In this document: positions 7,739 to 14,010 of the stretch, piece after piece
How positions within the stretch are numbered: position 1 is the first letter of the stretch
Layout of the letters: every line of letters begins with the position of its first letter
Source of the DNA: Paracoccaceae bacterium
GTDB lineage: Bacteria; Pseudomonadota; Alphaproteobacteria; Rhodobacterales; Rhodobacteraceae
NCBI GenBank assembly: GCA_020852535.1
Contig: JADZAO010000120.1
Location: 1 to 15,789, forward strand
DNA length: 15,789 nt
Reading direction: 5' to 3'
Position numbers and translations under genes: made by a program
Notes under the pieces: model-generated
The model's input: only the letters and a program-made list of their open reading frames with translations
What the model was told of the DNA's origin: nothing
The model's database searches: none

Positions 7739-8407
7739 TCAGGCAAGCGCCAACCCGCCCAAAAGCGAGGCAAAAAGCGCAGCTCCGTCCGTGCTGCCAT
7801 GGATCTTGTCCACCACCCGCTCAGGATGCGGCATCATCCCCAAAATACGACGATTCTGCGAAAGAACCCCTGCAATATCAGCCATCGACCCATTAGGGTT
7901 CTCTACATAGGTGAATGCAATACGATCCTCGTCTTGCAAAGACTTCAAACCGTCAGCGTCGATGGTAAAATTCCCATCATGATGCGCAATGGGAACCTGA
8001 ATGACAGCCCCCTTGGCATAACCAGCCGTAAAAGCACTATCAACAGTTGCCACCTTCAGCATCAACATATTGCAGATAAACTTCAACCCCGCGTTGCGCA
8101 TCAACGCACCAGGCAGCAACCCCATCTCGGTCAGCACCTGAAAGCCGTTACACACCCCCAAGACATAACCGCCCCGCCCCGCATGGGCCTTAATCGCCGC
8201 AGCAATAGGTGACTGCGCCGCAATCGCCCCACAGCGCAGATAATCCCCAAACGAAAACCCGCCCGGCACGCCAACAACATCCACGCCCACAGGCAGTACC
8301 GTTTCCTTATGCCAAACCCGCACCACATCAAACCCAGCCCGTTCAAAGCCAAGCGCAAGATCACGGTCACAATTAGACCCCGGAAAGGTGACGACGGCAG
8401 CTTTCAT
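7739..8407 (-). CDS. purQ: phosphoribosylformylglycinamidine synthase, glutaminase subunit PurQ
   Basis: The 222-residue class I glutamine amidotransferase subunit supplies ammonia to PurL for converting FGAR to FGAM in purine synthesis. Family features: N-terminal AAVVTFPGSNCDRD, GVPGGFSFGDYLRCG (about 47-60), the nucleophile Cys86 in GVCNGFQVL, and the His194/Glu196 pair in MMPHPERV near the end. The start is Met of MKAAVVTFPG at 8407, supported by AGGAG five bases upstream; an in-frame extension to 8455 is unlike the family. In this small-subunit type, PurQ works with PurS and PurL. purS usually lies just upstream but is not recognisable here; that stretch is non-coding or carries only a doubtful ORF. 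dctB follows on the same strand, so readthrough is possible. Confidence 0.95.
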   Translation of the reverse strand: MKAAVVTFPGSNCDRDLALGFERAGFDVVRVWHKETVLPVGVDVVGVPGGFSFGDYLRCGAIAAQSPIAAAIKAHAGRGGYVLGVCNGFQVLTEMGLLPGALMRNAGLKFICNMLMLKVATVDSAFTAGYAKGAVIQVPIAHHDGNFTIDADGLKSLQDEDRIAFTYVENPNGSMADIAGVLSQNRRILGMMPHPERVVDKIHGSTDGAALFASLLGGLALA

Positions 8408-8412
8408 AGTCG

Positions 8413-8417
8413 CTCCT
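8413..8417 (-). promoter_or_regulatory. Shine-Dalgarno site of purQ
   Basis: AGGAG on the minus strand lies five bases before the ATG at 8407. It decides between this start and the longer in-frame reading. Confidence 0.75.
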
Positions 8418-8558
8418 ATATCAAACCGGATTTTCCGCCCCTTAGCGCAGATCATCCCCCGTTTCCAGCATCAAACCGGCCCCCACACACACCTCACGGC
8501 TTTTATACTCGCCCAAATATACTCAAAAGAAAGCGCACAACGGGAACAAAAGTCACCT

Positions 8559-8753
8559 CTAAAGGCTAAACTTGCGCCCTGTCACAACAAGCGCGTGCCC
8601 ATAACGCGACCCAAACGCCTTGGAAAAGCTGTGCATCGCAATTATGGCCCTCAAAAGCCCCTGCAGCCCGTCCAGTCTAAAGATATTAATCTCAAACAAG
8701 ACAACATCAAAATATCCATACTCCATGAGCTTAGCTAGACTAGGTCCCAGCAT
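8559..8753 (-). CDS. possible small protein of 64 residues directly after the MocR gene; unrecognised
   Basis: I do not recognise this ORF. Its ATG lies one base after the TAA of the MocR gene (TAA-A-ATG), an arrangement compatible with translational reinitiation. The translation has a plausible mix: MLGPSLAKLMEYGYFDVVLF in the first part, then an aliphatic stretch GLLRAIIAM and a basic tail HALVVTGRKFSL. No good ribosome site is seen and there is no family motif I can name. It fills most of the gap where purS might be expected, but it does not resemble PurS. It could equally be the decayed 3' end of a lost gene or chance. Confidence 0.3.
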   Translation of the reverse strand: MLGPSLAKLMEYGYFDVVLFEINIFRLDGLQGLLRAIIAMHSFSKAFGSRYGHALVVTGRKFSL

Positions 8754-8754
8754 T

Positions 8755-10248
8755 TTAATGTACCAAGGACAAATCAGACCCGATCCCCCGCGCAATACGC
8801 GCAATCCCCTCACCAATCCTTGCTTGTGCAATCGACGAATAAGCCAAGCGATAGAAATTCCGCCGCTCCGCATCAGGCGCAAAAAACACCCGCCCCGGTT
8901 CGATCAGTACCCCGTCCGAACGCAACCGCAACGCAAGCGCCTCAGTATCCACGCCTTCGGGGGCCTCCATCCAGAACGACGACCCACCAAACCCGCCCTG
9001 ACCCGCCACGGTTAAACCATGCTCGGCAATCGCCTCATCCATCGCTATCCGACGTTTTCTAAAGGCGACCTTCATTCGATTAACCAGCGCGTCATAATGG
9101 CCAAGCGACAAGAAATAGGCCGCTGTGCGCTGCATATGCCCCGGAGGATGCCGCAGCACCTGCACACGCAAAGCCCGCGCCTCGCGGATGAACCCCTCCG
9201 AGGCCACCAGCCAACCAAGGCGCAACCCCGGAAAGATCGATTTTGAAAACGATCCCACATGCACCACCCGCCCCTCAGCATCAAGCGATTTAAGCGAAGG
9301 CGACACCGGACGCAGAAAACTCATCTCAAACTCATAATCATCCTCTAGTACGATAAATCCCCGCTCCGATGCTGCCTTCAAAAGCGCATTACGCCGTTCC
9401 AAAGGCATGGTCGCATTGGTCGGGCAATGGTGACTTGCGGTCAAAAAAACCACATCAACACCAGTAGGCAAGGCCTCAGGCGGTAAACCATCAGCATCCA
9501 CATCCACCGCTATGATCCGCGCGCCCGTCTGTGCAACCATCCCCCGAAAAGCCGGATAGCAGGGATTTTCCAGCGCCACCGTCTGTCCAGGCCGCAACAA
9601 CACCTGCGCCGCCAGCCACAGCGCGTTCTGCGCCCCCATCGTGACCAGAACTTCCGAAGGCCGCGCCACAATCCCTCGCCGCGGCAAAATGTTGCGCAAG
9701 ATATATTCAATCAGCATCGGATCATCCTGCTCGTAATAATCCGCCGTCAACGTCTCAAAATCGCGCCGCCCCAGCGCCTGCACCGCGCACAGCCGCCAGT
9801 TTTGATGGTCAAACAAACTCGCATCCACCTGACCATAGATAAACGGATAGGGATAGGCCCGCCAATCCTCAGGTCGGTCCAGCTTCGGCTGGCCCGAGAA
9901 CCGCCCCCCCGTCACCGCCGCCCAGTCCACCCGCTCTTCGCGCCGCGCCACCGGAGAAAACACAGGCTGAACAGGAACCCCCTCGCTCACATAATAGCCC
10001 GATCGTCCCCGCGCTGTCAGATAATCAGAAGACACCAGTTCGGTATAGGCCAGCGTCACCGTAATCCGGCTCACTCCCAGATACATCGCCAACCCACGTG
10101 ACGATGGCATCCGGTCCCCCGCACGAAACCGCCCCGACAATATGCCTTCCGAAACCATCTGTCGGATGCGCTGCTGCAAGGTTCCCGCCGCGACATGCGA
10201 CAAAAAGAAACTCTCGACCGGTATAATCACTGGCCTGATCCCCCGCAC
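8755..10248 (-). CDS. MocR-family transcriptional regulator (GntR wHTH fused to aminotransferase-like domain)
   Basis: The 497-residue regulator starts with a GntR winged helix (about 18-88) with the hallmark RMPSSRGLAMYLGVSRITVT, followed by a linker and a fold-type I aminotransferase-like domain (about 130-490). PLP-contact residues are conserved: Lys336 in GSFSKSIFPGLRLGW is the expected Schiff-base lysine, with Asp303/Asp304-Tyr305 and Arg467 in FYRLAYSS. MocR proteins sense PLP or PLP-linked ligands and control vitamin B6, taurine, ectoine or GABA genes. The N-terminus (IPVESFFL) resembles roseobacterial members, but no target operon adjoins it, so the ligand is unknown. The start is uncertain: GTG at 10248 with AGGA upstream, or GTG at 10230 (giving MIIPVESFFL) with GGGGGA upstream. 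The gene stands alone. Confidence 0.9.
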   Translation of the reverse strand: MRGIRPVIIPVESFFLSHVAAGTLQQRIRQMVSEGILSGRFRAGDRMPSSRGLAMYLGVSRITVTLAYTELVSSDYLTARGRSGYYVSEGVPVQPVFSPVARREERVDWAAVTGGRFSGQPKLDRPEDWRAYPYPFIYGQVDASLFDHQNWRLCAVQALGRRDFETLTADYYEQDDPMLIEYILRNILPRRGIVARPSEVLVTMGAQNALWLAAQVLLRPGQTVALENPCYPAFRGMVAQTGARIIAVDVDADGLPPEALPTGVDVVFLTASHHCPTNATMPLERRNALLKAASERGFIVLEDDYEFEMSFLRPVSPSLKSLDAEGRVVHVGSFSKSIFPGLRLGWLVASEGFIREARALRVQVLRHPPGHMQRTAAYFLSLGHYDALVNRMKVAFRKRRIAMDEAIAEHGLTVAGQGGFGGSSFWMEAPEGVDTEALALRLRSDGVLIEPGRVFFAPDAERRNFYRLAYSSIAQARIGEGIARIARGIGSDLSLVH

Positions 10249-10329
10249 AATCTGATCCTATCATCCGCCCCGCGACCGACAAAAACAAGTCCATCCCGCG
10301 ACCTGCCCCGCAACAACCTCAACAAAACA

Positions 10330-10345
10330 AAATCTTCAAAGATTT
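10330..10345. repeat. inverted repeat related to the 4419-4438 palindrome
   Basis: Two 7-base arms, AAATCTT and AAGATTT, surround CA. The core and flanks (TCAAAT...TTTTG on the minus strand) resemble the longer palindrome at 4419-4438. It is either a second member of a dispersed family or an operator upstream of the MocR gene. Confidence 0.5.
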
Positions 10346-10603
10346 GATCCTAAAAAAAGCAGCCCCTACATCGCGCAAGTAAACAACCATGTCACCCGCA
10401 CAACCTTAGTCATACCCTCCTTCAGCCTTGCCAAGAGCTTAATGATCAAGGTAATGCTCCCCCAACCTGCTAAGGAATGCTCTGCCGCTTCATTTAGATG
10501 CCAAGAACTAGACAGGCTCACGACAGCAATCACCATCTAGAACGAACAGCGCTTGATCACACGATCACGTCAGGCGAGCTTATACCCAAAAGGCAATTCA
10601 ATT

Positions 10604-10608
10604 GAGGA
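10604..10608 (+). promoter_or_regulatory. Shine-Dalgarno site of the YHYH gene
   Basis: GAGGA lies seven bases before the ATG at 10616. The downstream in-frame ATG at 10670 has no such site, so the longer N-terminus is preferred. Confidence 0.65.
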
Positions 10609-10615
10609 ATGCTAA

Positions 10616-11110
10616 ATGAAGAAAGCCGCCGCAGACACACAATTACATAAAAAGAAGACGCAAAAATTGATGGTTGGAATTCGCCGGTTGCTAACCTTAT
10701 CATTCCTATCTGCAGTCTTAGCTTCCAATTTTCCGGAAGAGCTATGGGCACACAGTGGCCGCCTGAATGCCCAAGGATGCCATGGAGGAAGGCGCCCCTA
10801 CCATTGCCACCGCGCACCCGGCGAAATGACTAAATCGAGCTCTGGTGGGTATCGTTTGCAATGCTCATTAGAAAGCCGTTCCAAAGATTGTAATGGTATC
10901 TCCGACAGCACTAGCGTCCAGCAATATCAATTCAAACTCATGCGACACTGTAATTATCTACCTTTAGGATTTGCCGACGGATCATACGGACCAGCAACCC
11001 GCCATGCACTCATCACTTTTCAAAGGGCATATGGTTTAACAGTCAATGGAAACTATGGGCCCGAGACCGCCCGTGCTCTGGATAGTCCGATTTCTGGAAA
11101 ATGCAGATAA
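10616..11110 (+). CDS. secreted YHYH-motif and peptidoglycan-binding-domain protein
   Basis: The predicted protein is 164 residues. A long basic N-region and a hydrophobic stretch (about 24-37) are followed by ELWA-HSGR, giving a likely signal-peptidase cleavage near residue 45, so the mature protein would be periplasmic or secreted. It begins with a YHYH-type motif (46-65): HSGRLNAQGCHGGRRPYHCH, with Cys55 and Cys64. Residues about 102-157 match a peptidoglycan_binding_1 domain, with the paired signatures FADGSYGPATRHALITFQ and VNGNYGPETARAL. Six cysteines in the mature part suggest disulfides. No catalytic domain is present, so cell-wall attachment is the likely role and any activity is unknown. 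It is A/T-richer than its neighbours and isolated by long gaps, consistent with recent acquisition (inference). Confidence 0.8.
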   Translation: MKKAAADTQLHKKKTQKLMVGIRRLLTLSFLSAVLASNFPEELWAHSGRLNAQGCHGGRRPYHCHRAPGEMTKSSSGGYRLQCSLESRSKDCNGISDSTSVQQYQFKLMRHCNYLPLGFADGSYGPATRHALITFQRAYGLTVNGNYGPETARALDSPISGKCR

Positions 11111-11426
11111 ACCCACATTCCTAAAGAAATCTGCGGATTTTTTGTCATAACTTTAGTATTTGCTACATCAATGAAGGTGTCATCCACCCCAACACCATCG
11201 CACCAGGCAACAACTTATCACTGATAATCTATAAAAAGGTCAAAAATAGCCCGCTTCTTGGAAATCCCAACCAGCGACTAGTAGTTATTCTTTTAAAACG
11301 ACGACTTTCTAAACCAACGTTTCCAAGCAGTCACAGATCATAACCTAAACCGCGATCTATACACTCTTGCCCCGCACTTTATCAAACAAACTCAGCGCAA
11401 AACTCCACAATTTAAGAAAAAAGGGC
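11111..11426. other. 316-base spacer between the YHYH gene and sdhE
   Basis: The stretch is A/T-rich with no gene I can support. It contains a weak terminator (11124-11143) and the inverted repeat TTATCA-C-TGATAA at 11215-11227. One plus-strand frame stays open for about 70 codons up to a TAA near 11343 but has no ATG and no coding character. Confidence 0.45.
11124..11143 (+). terminator. possible weak terminator of the YHYH gene
   Basis: AAGAAATC and GATTTTTT pair around the TGCG loop (8 bp with one G-U, mostly A-T) 13 bases after the stop codon. The T run forms part of the stem, so the structure is weak. Confidence 0.35.
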
Positions 11427-11702
11427 TCAAGCTTTTGGCGCCAACCGCGCCCGTGCATAGGCCGCAATCTCGGCCAACAAATCAGTCAGCGCCTTGGGGG
11501 ACGTAGCCTGCCCCAAAATCCATGCCATCAGGTCTTGATCGTTCTCGGCCAAAAGTGCCTCGTAAGTTTCCAGCCGCGCCGCATCCAGCCCCGCCAGATG
11601 CACATCCGACCAAGGGCCAAGGATCAAATCCATCTCCTTGGTCCCACGCCGCCAACTGCGCATCGACATACGCTTCAGACGCGCCTCCGCTTTGTCAATC
11701 AT
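11427..11702 (-). CDS. sdhE: FAD assembly factor SdhE (succinate dehydrogenase maturation)
   Basis: The 91-residue protein matches the SdhE/Sdh5/YgfY family in length and motif. The invariant RGxxE is present as RRGTKEMDLILGPW (Arg19-Gly20...Glu23), followed by the helical bundle segments LETYEALLAENDQDLMAWILG. The family promotes covalent attachment of FAD to the flavoprotein subunit of succinate dehydrogenase (and fumarate reductase in some bacteria) in the cytoplasm. The ATG at 11702 is preceded by AGGG at short spacing. It is divergent from the aminotransferase gene with a 93-base intergenic region. No sdhA-D genes are in the window, but sdhE often stands apart from them. The assignment is strong because of the RGxxE motif and size. 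Confidence 0.94.
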   Translation of the reverse strand: MIDKAEARLKRMSMRSWRRGTKEMDLILGPWSDVHLAGLDAARLETYEALLAENDQDLMAWILGQATSPKALTDLLAEIAAYARARLAPKA

Positions 11703-11720
11703 TGCCCTGCCTTAACTTGC

Positions 11721-11749
11721 TTGAACCCATGCAAACAGCACCCTATGAA
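11721..11749 (+). promoter_or_regulatory. candidate sigma-70 promoter of the aminotransferase gene
   Basis: TTGAAC (11721-11726) and TATGAA (11744-11749) are separated by 17 bases. Each matches the consensus at four of six positions. Transcription would start near 11756, giving a leader of about 40 bases. Only sequence fit supports it. Confidence 0.4.
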
Positions 11750-11795
11750 AGGCGCTAACCGCTGTTCAGCATGCCCCATTTTATCCAAGGTTCCC

Positions 11796-12998
11796 ATGGC
11801 TTTCCTCTCAAACACGCTTGCCCGCGTCAAACCATCACCCACCATTGCAGTGACAAACAAAGCCCGCGAGCTTGCAGCAGCAGGGCGCGACATTATCTCT
11901 CTAGGCGCAGGCGAGCCGGATTTTAACACACCGCAAAATATCAAAGACGCCGCCAAACGTGCCATCGACGCAGGACATACCAAATACACCGCCGTCGATG
12001 GAATCCCCAAGCTGAAAGAAGCAATCTGCAACAAGTTTCTGCGCGAGAACCGCCTAACTTACACACCAGAGCAAGTCACCGTGGGAACCGGCGGCAAACA
12101 AATCCTCTACAACGCGCTCATGGCCACCTGCAATCCAGATGATGAAGTAATCATCCCTGCACCCTATTGGGTCAGTTATCCAGACATGGTGCTACTGGCA
12201 GGCGGAACCCCCGTTCCAGTCGTTGCAGGGATCAAAACGCAGTTCAAACTAACGCCCGAACAGCTCAAAGCAGCAATCACGCCAAAAACCAAATGGTTCA
12301 TCTTCAACTCGCCCTCCAACCCCACAGGGGCCGGATACACGCGAACCGAGCTCAAGGCACTCTGCGAGGTGCTAATGCGCCACCCGCAAGTCTGGATCAT
12401 GTCCGACGACATGTACGAACATCTCGTCTTTGACGATTTTAAATTCTGCACTCCCGCCGAGGTAGAACCAGGACTTTACGATCGCACCCTCACCTGCAAC
12501 GGGGTATCAAAATCCTACGCCATGACGGGCTGGCGCATCGGCTATGCCGCAGGCCCCGTATCCTTGATCAAAGCAATGGGTACAATCCAGTCGCAATCGA
12601 CCTCAAACCCCTCATCAGTGTCGCAATATGCCGCTCTGGAAGCATTAACCGGTCCACAGGATTTTCTTGCGGAAAATCGTAGCCTTTTCCAGCGCCGCCG
12701 CGATCTGGTTGTGGGAATGCTAAACAAAGCCAAAGGCGTAACCTGCCCCACACCAGCAGGCGCTTTTTACGTCTATCCTGATATTTCGGGGTGCATGGGC
12801 AAGACAACACCCTCAGGCGTGACCATCACCAATGACGAGATCTTCGCATCAACACTGCTTGAAGACACCGGCGTCGCCGTAGTTTTTGGTGCAGCCTTCG
12901 GGCTTTCCCCAAACTTCCGCGTCAGCTACGCCACCTCACCTGCCTTGTTAGCCGAGGCATGCACCCGCATCCAACAGTTCTGCGCCAGCCTCGTCTGA
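11796..12998 (+). CDS. aspC: aspartate / prephenate-type aminotransferase (class I, PLP-dependent)
   Basis: The 400-residue fold-type I aminotransferase is close to the bifunctional aspartate/prephenate aminotransferases of alphaproteobacteria. It would interconvert aspartate and oxaloacetate and may make arogenate. PLP and substrate residues are visible: SLGAGEPDF (35-43), Trp126 in PYWVSYP, Asn175 in SNPTG, Asp204 and Tyr207 in MSDDMYEH, Schiff-base Lys239 in NGVSKSYAMTGWRIGY, and carboxylate-binding Arg375 in NFRVSYAT. I start at ATG 11796 (MAFLSNTLARVKPS), with AAGG just upstream. The frame stays open to 11367, but that extension is antisense to sdhE and not family-like. Substrate range cannot be fixed from sequence alone. 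It is convergent with topA across 217 bases. Confidence 0.94.
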   Translation: MAFLSNTLARVKPSPTIAVTNKARELAAAGRDIISLGAGEPDFNTPQNIKDAAKRAIDAGHTKYTAVDGIPKLKEAICNKFLRENRLTYTPEQVTVGTGGKQILYNALMATCNPDDEVIIPAPYWVSYPDMVLLAGGTPVPVVAGIKTQFKLTPEQLKAAITPKTKWFIFNSPSNPTGAGYTRTELKALCEVLMRHPQVWIMSDDMYEHLVFDDFKFCTPAEVEPGLYDRTLTCNGVSKSYAMTGWRIGYAAGPVSLIKAMGTIQSQSTSNPSSVSQYAALEALTGPQDFLAENRSLFQRRRDLVVGMLNKAKGVTCPTPAGAFYVYPDISGCMGKTTPSGVTITNDEIFASTLLEDTGVAVVFGAAFGLSPNFRVSYATSPALLAEACTRIQQFCASLV

Positions 12999-13057
12999 AA
13001 AATTAAAATAACATCAGCCAATCTACCAAAACTCTACGTTCGCATCCACAAAAATAG

Positions 13058-13153
13058 GGCGACGGCTTTGAAATCGGCATCAAAAACAACAACGCCATCA
13101 GCCTAATCCAGTCCAAAGCGATGGAAAAACCACTCAAAATCACACGGACCTAG
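13058..13153 (+). pseudogene. possible remnant of an unrecognised coding sequence
   Basis: After an in-frame TAG at 13055-13057, 31 sense codons run to another TAG: GDGFEIGIKNNNAISLIQSK and then AMEKPLKITRT. About two thirds of third positions are G or C, unlike the A/T-rich surroundings. That is the pattern of real codons in this window. There is no start codon. It may be the tail of a decayed gene between aspC and topA. I do not recognise a family. Confidence 0.25.
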
Positions 13154-13215
13154 ACTGCACCGTCACGACACAGAAATCCTCGCCAATAGTGCAACAGAAA
13201 GACACAGCCTAAAAA

Positions 13216-14007
13216 TCAAACGCTTTTTGCAGCCTTAGACTTCGCGGCCGCCTTGGGTTTTGCTGCTGCTTTCGACTTGGCAGCCGCCTTAAACCTAGAC
13301 TTGGAAGACTTTCCATTGCTCGCCTTCTCCGCCAGAAGAACTAATGCTTCTTCCAGCGTCACTTCCTCGGGTGTGAACTGTTTGGGCAGGGTCGCATTTA
13401 CCTTGCCCCATTTTACATAAGGTCCGTAACGCCCCGGCATCACCTGAATCTCGCCACCATCAGGATGCTCGCCCAAGACGCGCAAGGGGCCAACAGACGC
13501 CAAATCCCCTCGCTTACGCATGGCCTTATTTGCAAGAAGTTCCACCACACGATTCATGCCAATAGTAAACACTTCCTCAACATCCGTTATGTTAACGTAA
13601 GTTGCCCCGTGCTTCACATAAGGCCCGAAACGTCCAATCCCTGCCTCAACCAAATCGCCGGTTTCGGGATGCGGCCCAATAGCGCGCGGCAAGTCCAAAA
13701 GCTGCAACGCCCGATCAAGCGTAATTGTCTCGGGAGACCAGCCCTTTGGCAGGCTCGCACGCGGCGGCTTAGGAGCTGCCTCGGTCGGCTCGCCCCGCTG
13801 CACATAAGGCCCAAAACGTCCTGATTTTAAGGTGACCGGCAACCCGTTCTTGTCCATCCCCAAAACGGTATCACCCGCCATGACGCCGTTTTCGTCGCTA
13901 TTTCCAATAGGACGCGTGTAGCGGCATTGTGGATAATTTGCACAACCAATGAAGGCCCCGCCAGACCGCGCAGTCTTCAAATGCAGCCGCCCCGACCCGC
14001 AGGTCGG
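13216..14007 (-). pseudogene. topA: C-terminal part of DNA topoisomerase I, separated by an in-frame TGA
   Basis: This continues the topA frame directly after the TGA at 14008-14010; no frameshift is needed. It opens with PTCGSGRLH, then LKTARSGGAFIGCANYPQCRY, which completes a zinc ribbon of the C-x2-C...C-x5-C type if the TGA stood for cysteine. Three topoisomerase C-terminal repeats follow, each with a GR-F/Y-GPYV core: GRFGPYVQRGE, GRFGPYVKHG and GRYGPYVKWG. The end is a Lys/Ala-rich tail typical of bacterial DNA-binding extensions. This region normally binds single-stranded DNA during relaxation. The only candidate internal start is a TTG at 13980 with no clear ribosome site, so separate translation is doubtful. 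It is intact beyond the stop, so the interruption is recent, erroneous or recoded. Confidence 0.8.
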
Positions 14008-14010
14008 TCA
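13992..14010 (-). other. topA: in-frame TGA at a zinc-ribbon cysteine position with an abutting hairpin
   Basis: The minus-strand TGA (14010-14008) replaces the expected first Cys of the topA zinc ribbon: DPRS-stop-PTCGSGR. Immediately after it, CCGACC-TGCG-GGTCGG (14007-13992) forms a perfect 6-bp hairpin. Known bacterial selenocysteine elements have their apical loop further from the UGA, so a typical SECIS is not evident. Confidence 0.75.

Larger units (their letters stand above)
10249..10615. other. 367-base divergent spacer between the MocR gene and the YHYH gene
   Basis: No protein or RNA gene is recognisable. It contains the near-palindrome AAATCTT-CA-AAGATTT at 10330-10345, about 82 bases before the MocR start. 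It also has two copies of an AGGAATGCT-like string, at about 10472-10480 and 10605-10613, the latter overlapping the ribosome site of the YHYH gene. I see no convincing sigma-70 promoter for either gene. Confidence 0.5.

Noticed and set aside
11367..11795. 143-residue N-terminal extension of the aminotransferase frame
   Set aside because: It lies antisense over sdhE, has no aminotransferase-like sequence, and the family start with a ribosome site is at 11796.
13228..13310. Tandem repeat / microsatellite at the topA 3' end
   Set aside because: The repetition reflects the Lys/Ala-rich C-terminal tail encoded there, a common feature of bacterial TopA proteins.
14008..14010. Frameshift as the cause of the topA break
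   Set aside because: The upstream and downstream parts are in the same frame; only the TGA codon separates them.
13992..14010. Firm call of a selenocysteine SECIS element
   Set aside because: The adjacent hairpin is too close to the UGA for a typical bacterial SECIS, and no selenoprotein precedent is known to me for TopA.
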